This document shows, in pieces, positions 15,308 through 23,459 of a stretch of DNA of 64,000 bases. The first letter of the stretch is position 1. Every line of letters starts with the position of its first letter. Position numbers and translations under genes: made by a program. The stretch is taken from NCBI GenBank assembly GCA_963704545.1, contig OY969915.1, positions 992,001 to 1,056,000 on the forward strand. The letters run 5' to 3'. The notes under the pieces are model-generated. The model worked only from the letters and a program-made list of their open reading frames with translations. It had not been told where the DNA came from and did not search any database. The DNA comes from VRUE01 sp963704545 (GTDB lineage Bacteria; Actinomycetota; Thermoleophilia; Solirubrobacterales; 70-9).

Positions 15308-15728
15308 GGATCCTAAGAGCCAAAGCGGAAAGAGCCGAAGGCCGGCCGCAGAGGAGAGGCCCCCGGCGCCGTGGGGGAACTTCCCCCTGGCCGAGCTGGC
15401 CGTGCTCGCCGGCATCGTTTCGCTCGTCATCGGCATCGTCGGCGGCAGCCCGACCGCGCTGGGAGTCGGCGTCGCCCTCGCCGGCCTCGGCGGTCTCGAG
15501 GTCGCGGCGCGCGAGCACTTCGCCGGCTACCGCTCCCACACGACCCTGCTCGCCGGCACCGTTTTCGTCTTCGTCGTCGGCGGCCTCTTCTACCTCGCCG
15601 GGCTGATCCTTGCGATCTGCCTCGGGATAGGCGCGGCGGCGTTCCTCGTCGTCTTCTTTGCCCTGAGGCGCGCCTTTCAGCGCGCCTCAGGTGGGCTCTC
15701 ATTCAAGGTCGGCCGCCTCGGCGGCTGA
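15288..15728 (+). CDS. Small membrane protein
   Basis: 146 residues from TTG 15288, overlapping the previous gene by 20 nt; TTG 15297 is equally possible. A basic N-terminus (~30 residues) is followed by three or four hydrophobic segments (about 35-55, 60-72, 85-105, 105-130). The C-terminal RRAFQRASGG is encoded by a perfect 12-bp hairpin. No family recognised. Confidence 0.6.
   Translation: MRPLSGKDPKSQSGKSRRPAAEERPPAPWGNFPLAELAVLAGIVSLVIGIVGGSPTALGVGVALAGLGGLEVAAREHFAGYRSHTTLLAGTVFVFVVGGLFYLAGLILAICLGIGAAAFLVVFFALRRAFQRASGGLSFKVGRLGG
15662..15691. terminator. 12-bp hairpin inside the 3' end of the small membrane protein gene
   Basis: Arms 15662-15673 and 15680-15691, perfect, 6-nt loop; within coding sequence, about 35 nt before the stop. 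Confidence 0.45.
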
Positions 15729-15828
15729 CGCGGCCAGGCACCGCCATGCGGCGTCCTCGGTCGCTCGCGTGCAGAGCACGCCACGCTCCCTGCGTCCTTG
15801 CCTGGCGGCCCCTGGCCGCGTCAGACCA
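15726..15828. terminator. Inverted repeat carrying the stop codons of two convergent genes
   Basis: TGACGCGGCCAGG at 15726 and its complement ending around 15823 face each other across ~77 nt. The TGA of the + strand gene (15726-15728) and the TGA of mIHF (15821-15823, minus strand) occupy the same place in the two arms. Probably a bidirectional terminator. Confidence 0.5.
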
Positions 15829-16177
15829 AAATCGATTCGCGGGAAGCGAGTTCGGAGGACAGCAGTGCCTTCTGGCGGGAGGTGAGGGTCCCCAGGCGCT
15901 TGTTCTCGCTGAGCGCGAGGCCGAGCAGGAACTTGCGGGCGCGGGTGCGGCCCCAGCGGCGCTGGCTGGTCAGCAGCTCGGCAAGGGTCATGCTCTCGGT
16001 CTCCCACGGGCACTCGCGGATCACCTCCGCGGCCTCGACATCGCCTCTCGCGATCGAGCGCTTCAGCTCCGCCCTGGCAAGTCGCACCCGGTTGGCGCGG
16101 GCGAGCGCCTGCATGTGCTGCGGGGCCTGGATGGCGGAAGCGGTCGTTTGAGCAGGGGCGATTGAAGCAGCGTCCAC
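15821..16177 (-). CDS. mihF: Actinobacterial integration host factor
   Basis: 118 residues from GTG 16177, chosen because GGGAGGAG lies 7 nt upstream; ATG 16192 is the longer option, but it would place that Shine-Dalgarno sequence inside the gene. The core matches mycobacterial/streptomycete mIHF: ALARANRVRLARAELKRSI, then LLTSQRRWGRTRARKFLLGL and the helix-two-turn-helix tail LTSRQKALLSSEL. It is a nucleoid-associated DNA-binding protein. Its usual neighbour gmk is not here. Confidence 0.88.
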   Translation of the reverse strand: MDAASIAPAQTTASAIQAPQHMQALARANRVRLARAELKRSIARGDVEAAEVIRECPWETESMTLAELLTSQRRWGRTRARKFLLGLALSENKRLGTLTSRQKALLSSELASRESILV

Positions 16178-16426
16178 TGGGACTCCTCCCATTCGGGGTT
16201 TGACTGGTAACTCGTTGCGCCGGACCGGAGGGTCCAACCTCGGTGTGGTCGAGTCGAGTTCTCCACCAACTCGCTTCCCTGCCCCGGGACGCAAGCGGCG
16301 CGAGGGGCAAGCTATGCCGTGGGTGGTCGGGGGTCAACCCGTAGTCGCGCGGTGCTTCCCGGCCCGGTCGCTAAGAGCACCTTTTTCGTAGTGAGGCGGA
16401 CCCGGGGGAGATCCAGGAGCGGATGA

Positions 16427-16448
16427 AACTACCCCGACCGGGGTAGTT
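16427..16448 (-). terminator. 9-bp hairpin overlapping the alpha-oxoamine synthase stop codon
   Basis: AACTACCCC/GGGGTAGTT with a 4-nt loop spans the last codons and the TAG stop of the gene at 16429-17688. Confidence 0.5.
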
Positions 16449-17688
16449 CGGGGAAGTCCTCGGCGACCTGGGCGATCGTCGCGAGGGCATCGTCGAGGTG
16501 CGCGCGCTCGTGGGTCGCCATCAGGCTGGTGCGGAGGAGCGCGCCGCCGGGCGGCACGGCCGGGTGGATCGCGACGTTGGTGTAGACGCCCGCGTCGAAG
16601 AGCGCCTTCCAGAGCAGCACCGCCTGCCAGTCGTCGCCGACGACGACCGGGACCACCGGCGTGGTCGCGACGGTGCCGTCGGGCAGCGTGCCGGGCTCGA
16701 TCACCTTCAGGCCCAGGTCGCGCAGCCCCTCGCGCAGGTAGGAGGCGTTGGCGAGCAACGCCTCGAACAGCCGCGGGCCGTCGGCACGGATCACCCGCAG
16801 GGCCTCGAGGGCCGCGCCGACCGCCGCGGGCACCGCGGAGGCGCTGAAGACGAAGGAGCGCGAGGAGATCCGCAGGTACTCGACCACGTCGGCCGGGCCG
16901 GCGACGAAGCCGCCGCAGGAGGCGAGGCTCTTGGAGAAGGTGCCCATGCGCAGGTCGACCTCGTCCTCGAGGCCGAACAGCTCGCAGGCCCCCGCCCCGC
17001 GGGCGCCGAGCACCCCGGCTCCGTGTGCCTCGTCGACCATAAGCCGCGCGCCGTGGCCCCTGCAGAGCTCGACGATCCGCGGCAGGTCGCAGACGTCGCC
17101 CTCCATCGAGAAGACCCCGTCGACGACGACGAGCACGCCGCCGCCGTCCTCGGCCGCCCGCTGCAGCATCTTCTCCAGCTTGTCCATGCGGTTGTGGCGG
17201 AAGGGGCGCAGCTTGGCGCCCGAGAGGCGGCAGCCGTCGAGGATCGAGGCGTGGTCGCCGGAGTCGACGATCACGGTGTCGCCGGGCTCGAGGATCGTCC
17301 CGATCGTCCCCAGGTTCGCCTGGTAGCCGGTCGAGAAGACGATCGCGTCCTCGCTCCCCATCCACTCGGCCAGCTCGCGCTCGAGGTCGACGTGCAGCGG
17401 GGTCGTCCCGTTGAGCAGGCGCGAGCCGGTGACGCCGGTGCCGTAGGTCTCCAGGGCGTCGCGGGCGCCCCGCTTCACCCGCTCGTCTCCGGTCAGCCCC
17501 AGGTAGTTGTTGGAGCCGAGCATGATCGTCTCCCGTCCCTCCATCTCGACCACGGGGCCGGCCTGCGAGGTGAGCAGGCGGAAGTAGGGGAGGAGGTCGT
17601 GCTGCTTGGCCGCTTCCAGCTGCTCGAGGCGGTCATGGCTGCGCGCCTTCTCGAAGACGTCGACCGGAGTCCGGGCGGTTTCGCTCAT
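16429..17688 (-). CDS. Alpha-oxoamine synthase (AONS / glycine C-acetyltransferase / serine palmitoyltransferase-like)
   Basis: 419 residues, PLP fold type I. It condenses an acyl-CoA with an amino acid and releases CO2. Seen: LGSNNYLGL (~57), GTGVTGSRLLNG (~83), DEAHGAGVLG (~218) and PLP lysine in GTFSKSLASCGG (~248). BioF, Kbl and Spt share all of these. No bio or tdh gene is adjacent. Instead the divergent neighbour 24 nt away is a GNAT-like acyltransferase resembling bacterial ceramide synthase, so serine palmitoyltransferase is a real option. ATG 17688 has TACACT 6 nt upstream. Confidence 0.85.
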   Translation of the reverse strand: MSETARTPVDVFEKARSHDRLEQLEAAKQHDLLPYFRLLTSQAGPVVEMEGRETIMLGSNNYLGLTGDERVKRGARDALETYGTGVTGSRLLNGTTPLHVDLERELAEWMGSEDAIVFSTGYQANLGTIGTILEPGDTVIVDSGDHASILDGCRLSGAKLRPFRHNRMDKLEKMLQRAAEDGGGVLVVVDGVFSMEGDVCDLPRIVELCRGHGARLMVDEAHGAGVLGARGAGACELFGLEDEVDLRMGTFSKSLASCGGFVAGPADVVEYLRISSRSFVFSASAVPAAVGAALEALRVIRADGPRLFEALLANASYLREGLRDLGLKVIEPGTLPDGTVATTPVVPVVVGDDWQAVLLWKALFDAGVYTNVAIHPAVPPGGALLRTSLMATHERAHLDDALATIAQVAEDFPELPRSG

Positions 17689-17694
17689 GGCCAG

Positions 17695-17704
17695 AGTGTA
17701 GGTT
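17695..17704. promoter_or_regulatory. Overlapping divergent -10 hexamers in a 24-nt gap
   Basis: Minus strand TACACT (17695-17700) lies 6 nt before ATG 17688; plus strand TAGGTT (17699-17704) lies 8 nt before GTG 17713. The two genes must share one regulatory region and both mRNAs are essentially leaderless. Confidence 0.5.
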
Positions 17705-17712
17705 CAGCGGCC

Positions 17713-18858
17713 GTGGGAATCGTGTCGATCCGGCCGGTGCGCACGAAGCGTGAGCTGAAGCGCTTCGTCGAGGTCCCCTTCCGGCTGCACTGCGACCACC
17801 CGCAGTGGGTGGCGCCGCTGATCTTCGAGCGGATGCAGTTTCTCGACCGCGGCAAGAACCCGTTCTTCGAGCACGCCGAAGCGGAGTACTTCCTCGCTGA
17901 GCGCGACGGCGAGCCGGTGGGGCGGATCACCGCCCAGGTCGATGCGAACTGGGACGAGACCCAGGGGGGCGAGGACGCGATGTTCGGCTTCTTCGAGACG
18001 GTTGAGGATCCCGAGGTGACGGCCGCGTTGCTCGACGCAGCGGGCCGCTGGGCACAGGAGAAGGGACGCAAGCGCATCCTCGGCCCGATGGACTTCACAA
18101 CCAACGACGAGATCGGGATCCTGATCGAGGGCTACGAGCGCCGGCCGATGATCCTCGAGAACTGGCACCCGCCGTATTACAAGGAGCTGATCGAGGGCAC
18201 GGGCCACACCAAGGCGATGGACCTGCTGATGTGGGAGCTGCAGTTCGGCGACCTCAAGGAGGGCGAGAGCTTCGATCCGGCGATCCACGCGGCCGCCGAG
18301 AAGGCCCTGCGCGACGAAGGAGTCGTGATCCGCAGCATCAGCCTGCGCAACCTGCCTGCCGAGATGCGCGCCTTCAGCGAGATCTACAACGAGGCCTGGG
18401 GCAAAAACTGGGGCTTCGTCCCGGCGACGGACGCCGAGATCGAGTTCCACGCCAAATTGCTCAAGCAGATCCTCGATGAGGACTGGGCCTACATCGCCGA
18501 GAAGGGAGGCGAGCCGGTCGGCGCGGCCCTCACCCTGCCCGACGTCAACCAGGCGCTGGCAAAGCTGAACGGGCGCCTGCTCCCGTTCGGCTGGCTCCGC
18601 TTCCTGCTCGCGAAGCGCAAGATCGACCAGCTGCGGGTGCTCGCGCTCGGCGTCAAGCACGACTACCGCCGCACCGGCGTGGCCGCCGGGCTCTATCTCA
18701 AGCACCTCGAGACAGCGGCCCGGCCGGGCACGATCGAAGGCGGCGAGATGGGCTGGATCCTGGAGACCAACGGGTCGATGAACCGCGCCATGGAAGGCAT
18801 GGGGGGGAAGGTCGTCAAGAAGTACCGCGTCTACGAGAAGGCGCTGGGCGACTCCTAG
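17713..18858 (+). CDS. GNAT-like acyltransferase, bacterial ceramide synthase-like family
   Basis: 381 residues from GTG 17713 (GTG 17722 is possible). The N-terminus matches a distinctive family: FVEVPFRLHCDHPQWVAPL, DRGKNPFFEHAEAEYFLAERDGEPVGRI, then GPMDFTTNDEIGILIEG and a second acetyltransferase-like half (VLALGVKHDYRRTGVAAGLYLKHLE). This family is often annotated N-acetyltransferase or dATP pyrophosphohydrolase and, as I recall, includes the Caulobacter ceramide synthase bCerS. The divergent alpha-oxoamine synthase fits such a pathway. Ceramide activity is inference. Confidence 0.7.
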   Translation: MGIVSIRPVRTKRELKRFVEVPFRLHCDHPQWVAPLIFERMQFLDRGKNPFFEHAEAEYFLAERDGEPVGRITAQVDANWDETQGGEDAMFGFFETVEDPEVTAALLDAAGRWAQEKGRKRILGPMDFTTNDEIGILIEGYERRPMILENWHPPYYKELIEGTGHTKAMDLLMWELQFGDLKEGESFDPAIHAAAEKALRDEGVVIRSISLRNLPAEMRAFSEIYNEAWGKNWGFVPATDAEIEFHAKLLKQILDEDWAYIAEKGGEPVGAALTLPDVNQALAKLNGRLLPFGWLRFLLAKRKIDQLRVLALGVKHDYRRTGVAAGLYLKHLETAARPGTIEGGEMGWILETNGSMNRAMEGMGGKVVKKYRVYEKALGDS

Positions 18859-18906
18859 TTCTACGCAAGGTGCGGACTGTCTTCAGTCGGTCGCCGCGGC
18901 CATCGC

Positions 18907-18912
18907 TAAGGT
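18907..18912 (+). promoter_or_regulatory. -10 hexamer for the 89-aa protein / AlkA pair
   Basis: TAAGGT 7 nt before GTG 18920. Confidence 0.45.
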
Positions 18913-18919
18913 CGAACCG

Positions 18920-19189
18920 GTGAGCAATATGGAGCTGGAGCCGATCCCGGTTCGCGTCCTTCCCCATGAGACGTCCAACTCGTTGGCCGTGCGCAGCGAG
19001 GCGAAGACCGCGGCGATAGCCGCTGCCGGCGGCGTCCTCGCGGGCGCCGCCACCGTCGCGGCCGTGCGTGCCGTCGGCGCCGTTGCAAGTCGCAAGCGGA
19101 CCCCGCGCCGCCTCTCGCGCCGCGAGCGCCCCGCCAACGTCCTTGCCAGCCGCTCCTTCCTGGTGGACGTCCACCTGCTGGGGCGGTGA
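18920..19189 (+). CDS. Small hypothetical protein with one hydrophobic segment
   Basis: 89 residues from GTG 18920 (TAAGGT-7nt-GTG). An Ala/Gly-rich hydrophobic stretch (~28-52) is followed by a basic RKRTPRRLSRRERP segment. Its stop overlaps the GTG of the glycosylase gene (GTGA), so they form an operon. Function unknown. Confidence 0.6.
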   Translation: MSNMELEPIPVRVLPHETSNSLAVRSEAKTAAIAAAGGVLAGAATVAAVRAVGAVASRKRTPRRLSRRERPANVLASRSFLVDVHLLGR

Positions 19190-20088
19190 ACGCGGAAGCA
19201 GAGGTCCGACCGCCCTCTCCCTACCGCCTGCCTTCCTACGGCGGCGAGGACGGGGTGATGCGGGTCGAGCGTGGTGTCGCCACCCGGCTGCTTCAGGTCG
19301 AGGGGTGTCCGGTCCTGACTCGCGCATGGGAAGCGGGGAAGGACCGGGTGGTCTTGCGCGCGGAGCCGCTCGATCCCGGCTCCATCGCCGCGCCCAGCCC
19401 GGCGGCCGGGGTCCCGACCCGCGAGGCTGGGCCCGCGGAGCTCGAGCTGGCGCTGGAGCGGATGCGCTTTGCGCTCGGCGTTGACGACGACCTCGGCGAG
19501 TTCTACCGACGCTTCCGCGGCGACCCGCTGCTCGGGCCGCTGCTGCGGCGCCGTCCCCACTTCCGCCCGCGCCGCCGGCCGTGGCCCTGGGAGGCGCTCG
19601 CCTGGGCTGTGGTCAAGCAGCTGATCGAGAGCGGCCGCGCCGCCCGCATCCAGCGCCGAATGGTCGGCCGCTGGGGGGTGAGGCTCGGGCCGCGCCGCGA
19701 GGGCCTGCGCGACGTCCCCACGCCGGACCTGATCGCCGGCCGGGCGCCGGTCGAACTGGAGTCGATGGGCCTGGCGCTGAAACGGGCGATCGCGCTGCGC
19801 GCGGTCGCCGCCGACGTCGCCGCCGGCCGCTGCGACCCAGGTGAGTCGGTCGCCGACGAGCGCCTGCTCGCCGTACGCGAGATCGGGCCGTGGACCGTGC
19901 AGTGCCTGCGGCTCTTCGGCCGCGGCGACCCCGATGCGCTGCCTGCGGGGGACCTGATTTACCTGAAGCAGGTGGGCCGGCTCGCCCGCCTCGGTCGCCG
20001 CGCCACGGTCGAGGAGGTGGAGGAGTTCTACGCTCCCTACGCCCCATTTCGCGGCCTCGCGGCGACCTGGTCGACGATCGCGTCTTAG
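19186..20088 (+). CDS. DNA-3-methyladenine glycosylase II family (AlkA-like)
   Basis: 300 residues. It should excise alkylated bases from DNA. The C-terminal half is a HhH-GPD fold: LLAVREIGPWTVQCLRL is the helix-hairpin-helix and PAGDLIY holds the catalytic Asp (~257). The N-terminal ~100 residues are a diverged AlkA N-domain. No iron-sulfur cysteines, consistent with AlkA rather than Nth/MutY. The GTG start overlaps the upstream stop. Confidence 0.82.
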   Translation: MNAEAEVRPPSPYRLPSYGGEDGVMRVERGVATRLLQVEGCPVLTRAWEAGKDRVVLRAEPLDPGSIAAPSPAAGVPTREAGPAELELALERMRFALGVDDDLGEFYRRFRGDPLLGPLLRRRPHFRPRRRPWPWEALAWAVVKQLIESGRAARIQRRMVGRWGVRLGPRREGLRDVPTPDLIAGRAPVELESMGLALKRAIALRAVAADVAAGRCDPGESVADERLLAVREIGPWTVQCLRLFGRGDPDALPAGDLIYLKQVGRLARLGRRATVEEVEEFYAPYAPFRGLAATWSTIAS

Positions 20089-20152
20089 GGGTCCCTCTTA
20101 ACCCCCCTGTTGCGTGTCGCCTGGCCGGGCTCAAGGGGGTGGGCGGGACGCC

Positions 20153-20158
20153 GATAAG
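20153..20158 (+). promoter_or_regulatory. -10 hexamer for the GGDEF/EAL protein
   Basis: GATAAG 7 nt before ATG 20166. Confidence 0.45.
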
Positions 20159-20165
20159 TCGAGCA

Positions 20166-22460
20166 ATGGAGCGCACGACGCCAGGAGGCAGTTGGCCGGA
20201 GAAGCGGGTCAACGAGTTTCTCGATCAGATATCGGCGGGGGGCGAGGACTACCGGCGGCTGGTCGAGCGCCTGCCCGCGATCGTCTACGCCTCCGAGCTC
20301 GGCGAGAACGGCCGCTGGCGCTACGTCAGCCCCCAGGTCGAGGAGATCCTCGGTTACAGCCCGGAGGAATGGCTGGCCGACGAGGAGCTCTGGGCGAGGC
20401 TGCTGCACCCCGAGGACCGGGAGCGAGCCCTGTCCCAGGAGACACGCAAGACGATGGGCAACCGCAACCCGCCGCCAGTCGACTACCGCATGGTCACGCG
20501 CGACGGCCGCACCGTCTGGATCCTCGACGAGGCCGTGCTCGAGCCCGACGAAGACGGCACGCCGGTCTGGCACGGGGTCCTCTACGACATCACCGAGCGC
20601 AAGCTCGCCGAGCAGGAGGCCCGGCGGGCGGCCGCCCAGCAGGCCGCGGTCGCGCGCCTCGGAGGGCGGGCGCTGAAGGACGGCGACCCGGACATCCTGA
20701 TGGGCGAGGCGGTCTCGCTGATGGTCGAGATCGAGGGAGTCGACAGCGCCTGCATCTGGGAGATCGGCCGCGACGGCCGCCGGCTCGGCCTGCGCGCCGG
20801 GCTCGAGGATCGAATCGTCGGCTCGGCCCGTGCCTCGGCCGCCCGCGACTCCCACGCGGGCGCGGCGCTCGACTCGCGCCTGCACGTGATCGTCGACGAC
20901 TGGTCCAGCGAGCGACGCTTCTCGATGCCGCCGGCGCTGCGGGCGATCGGTGTGCGCAGCAGCCTCGCGGTGCCGATCGACGGCAAGCAGCAGCCCTTCG
21001 GCGTGCTCGACGTCCACTCCACCGAGCCCAACCGCTTCACGCCGCAGGACGTGCACTTCGTCCAGGCTTCGGCCAACGTCCTCGCCGACGCGATCGAGCG
21101 CCACGCCACCGACCAGGCGCTGCGCCACCGCGTCCTGCACGACTCGCTCACCGGCCTTCCCAACAGGCTCAGCTTCGTCGAATCGCTGAGCGACGCGCTC
21201 AAGCGCAGCACCGTCTCGGGCTCTCCGGTTGGTCTCCTCTTCCTCGACCTCGACAACTTCAAGCTGATCAACGACAGCCTGGGCCACCACGCCGGCGACG
21301 AGCTGCTGTGCGCCGTGGCGCCGCGCCTGCGCGGCCACCTGCGCCCCGGAGACATCGTCGCCCGCTTCGGCGGCGACGAGTTCGGGATCCTGGTCGACCG
21401 GCTCGCCGACGAGGACGAGGCGGTGGCCATCGCCGACCGGATCGCGGCCGCCTTCGCCGAGCCGTATGCGATGGGCGGTGTCGACCACTTCGTCAGCGCC
21501 AGCGTCGGCATCGCCGTTGCCCGGCCCTCCGCCCGCGAGCCGATCGACGCCGACATGCTGATCCGCGACGCCGATGCGGCCATGTACCGGGCGAAGGAGC
21601 GTGGTCGCGGCCGCTGCGAGCTCTTCGACGCGGAGATGCGGGCACGGGCGCTGCGGCGGCTGGAGGTCGAGCGCGAGTTGCGCCAGGCGCTCGAGCGCGA
21701 CGAGCTGGAGCTCCACTACCAACCGGTGATCGAGCTGCGCAGCGGTGAGATCGCGGGCCTGGAGGCGCTGGTCCGCTGGCGCCACCCCGAGCGCGGCATG
21801 CTCGACCCCGGCGACTTCGTCCCGGTGGCGGAGGAAAGCGGCCTGATCGAGCCGATCGGGCGTTGGGTGCAGGAGGTGGCCTGCCGCCAGGCACTGGAGT
21901 GGCACGAGCTGCGCCCCGACCGGCGCCCGTTCGACGTCTCGGTCAACCTCTCGGCGCGGCAGGTGACCAACCGTGACCTCGCGATCTCGATCGGCGAGAT
22001 CCTCGCCGGCAGCGGCTTCGACCCCGTCCACCTGCGGCTGGAGGTCACCGAGAGCGCCCTGGTCGAGGAGTCGGCGACGGCGACCGGGACCCTGGAAGCG
22101 CTCAGCGATCTCGGCGTCGGCCTCGTCCTCGACGACTTCGGCACCGGTTACTCCTCCCTCGCCTACCTCAACCGGTTCCCCTTCGACGCGCTCAAGATCG
22201 ACCGCTCCTTCGTCGACGCCCTCGGCGTCGAACAGGAGCGCACGGCGATCGTCGAGGCGATCGTCGGCATGGCCCGCGCCCTCTCCCTCGAAGTGATCGC
22301 CGAGGGCGTCGAGAACGAGGCCCAGCTTGCCGAGCTGGTCCGGCTCGGCTGCGACCAGGCGCAGGGTCACCTCTTCTCGCGGGCGCTGCCGGCGGAGAAG
22401 ATCACCGCCCTGCTCGGGGAAGGCGCCCCGCTCTACTCGGGGATCGTGCCCGGCAGGTAG
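20166..22460 (+). CDS. PAS-GAF-GGDEF-EAL protein (cyclic-di-GMP turnover)
   Basis: 764 residues from ATG 20166 (GATAAG-7nt-ATG); the frame is open further upstream through the alkA end, but that part is shadow. PAS (~25-145, RYVSPQVEEILGYSPEEW), GAF (~150-310), GGDEF (~325-490) with intact RFGGDEFGIL, and EAL (~500-755) with EALVRW, LVEESATATG and DDFGTGYSSL. Both catalytic motifs look intact, so it could make and/or degrade c-di-GMP under PAS/GAF control. No membrane segment: cytosolic. The last 28 nt overlap the convergent binding-protein gene. Confidence 0.93.
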   Translation: MERTTPGGSWPEKRVNEFLDQISAGGEDYRRLVERLPAIVYASELGENGRWRYVSPQVEEILGYSPEEWLADEELWARLLHPEDRERALSQETRKTMGNRNPPPVDYRMVTRDGRTVWILDEAVLEPDEDGTPVWHGVLYDITERKLAEQEARRAAAQQAAVARLGGRALKDGDPDILMGEAVSLMVEIEGVDSACIWEIGRDGRRLGLRAGLEDRIVGSARASAARDSHAGAALDSRLHVIVDDWSSERRFSMPPALRAIGVRSSLAVPIDGKQQPFGVLDVHSTEPNRFTPQDVHFVQASANVLADAIERHATDQALRHRVLHDSLTGLPNRLSFVESLSDALKRSTVSGSPVGLLFLDLDNFKLINDSLGHHAGDELLCAVAPRLRGHLRPGDIVARFGGDEFGILVDRLADEDEAVAIADRIAAAFAEPYAMGGVDHFVSASVGIAVARPSAREPIDADMLIRDADAAMYRAKERGRGRCELFDAEMRARALRRLEVERELRQALERDELELHYQPVIELRSGEIAGLEALVRWRHPERGMLDPGDFVPVAEESGLIEPIGRWVQEVACRQALEWHELRPDRRPFDVSVNLSARQVTNRDLAISIGEILAGSGFDPVHLRLEVTESALVEESATATGTLEALSDLGVGLVLDDFGTGYSSLAYLNRFPFDALKIDRSFVDALGVEQERTAIVEAIVGMARALSLEVIAEGVENEAQLAELVRLGCDQAQGHLFSRALPAEKITALLGEGAPLYSGIVPGR

Positions 22461-23449
22461 GCGTTGCTCAGCACCGCCGCCGGGGGGATCGGGGCGGACA
22501 CCTGGTCGTTGTCGCGCATCCAGCCGGCGAACTTGGTCCAGAGCCCTGGTGCCATGTAGCCATATGGGCGCCCGTGGCGGGGCGGGGCGAGCAGCGGCAG
22601 CGTCGCCGCCACCTCGGCCCGGGTCAGCTTCGGGTCGAGGTCGGGGTTCGCCTCCAGCAGGGCCTCGGTCGCCGCCTGCGGACTCTTCGCCGCCGCCGCG
22701 GTCCCGCGGGCGAGCGCCGCGAGGAAGAGCCGGATCGGCTCCGGGTCCTGCTCCAGCCGCTGGCGCTGGGCGACGAGGACCAGCTCGTCGTATGTCGGCA
22801 CCCCGAGTCGGTCCACGGGGGTGATGACCGGGTCCTTGCCGCGGAGGCGCAGGTCGACGCCCTCGACGTTGCGGAAGCCGCCCAGCATCGCCTCAGCCTT
22901 GCCGCCGACGATCGCCGGCAGCAGGCCGAAGCCCACGTTGACGACCTTGACGTCGGACGGGGTCAGGTTGGCGCGGGCGAGGATCGTCTTCAGGTAGGCG
23001 TCCTGGTAGGGGATGCCGGCGGTCGCGATCGTCTTGCCGCGCAGGTCGCCGATGCCCCCGATCCCGGACTTCTTCAGCCAGATCATCGACGTGAGCGGTC
23101 GGTTGACCAGCGCGCCGACCGCGATCACCCCGAGGTCCTGTTCGTGCGCCAGAAGCACCTCCGGCTCGTAGGAGATCGCCAGATCGGTGCGGCCGGCGGA
23201 GAGGAGCTTGATCGGCGCCGCCGGATCGGCCGGTGTCCGGATGCTGACGTCGAGTCCGGCTTCCTCGAAGTAGCCGAGCTTCTGCGCCATGTAGATCCCG
23301 GCGTGGTCGGGGTTGGGGTAGAAGTCGAGCGTGAGGCTGAGCGACTCGGTTTCGCCGGTCACGTCCTCGCTCTTCTCGCCGCAGGCGGCGAGACCGAGGG
23401 TCAGGGCCAGCAGGGCAAGGACGATCGCCGGAAATCGGGAGAGGTTCAT
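22433..23449 (-). CDS. ABC importer substrate-binding lipoprotein, NMT1/ThiY-SsuA type
   Basis: 338 residues. Lipoprotein signal (LGLAAC, Cys ~23), then a type II periplasmic-binding fold. LDFYPNPDHAGIYMAQKLGYFEEAGLDV is characteristic of the NMT1/ThiY group that binds pyrimidine precursors; SsuA/TauA sulfonate binders are close relatives. It is last in an operon with permease and ATPase, and 10 nt separate it from the permease stop. No thiamin genes or TPP riboswitch nearby; the adjacent TauE and Rrf2 genes leave sulfur compounds open. Confidence 0.82.
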   Translation of the reverse strand: MNLSRFPAIVLALLALTLGLAACGEKSEDVTGETESLSLTLDFYPNPDHAGIYMAQKLGYFEEAGLDVSIRTPADPAAPIKLLSAGRTDLAISYEPEVLLAHEQDLGVIAVGALVNRPLTSMIWLKKSGIGGIGDLRGKTIATAGIPYQDAYLKTILARANLTPSDVKVVNVGFGLLPAIVGGKAEAMLGGFRNVEGVDLRLRGKDPVITPVDRLGVPTYDELVLVAQRQRLEQDPEPIRLFLAALARGTAAAAKSPQAATEALLEANPDLDPKLTRAEVAATLPLLAPPRHGRPYGYMAPGLWTKFAGWMRDNDQVSAPIPPAAVLSNAYLPGTIPE

Positions 23450-23459
23450 TCCCTGGTTT

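Noticed and set aside
19890..20165. N-terminal extension of the GGDEF/EAL protein
   Set aside because: Lies in another frame of alkA; the ATG at 20166 has a well-spaced -10 hexamer and precedes the PAS domain.
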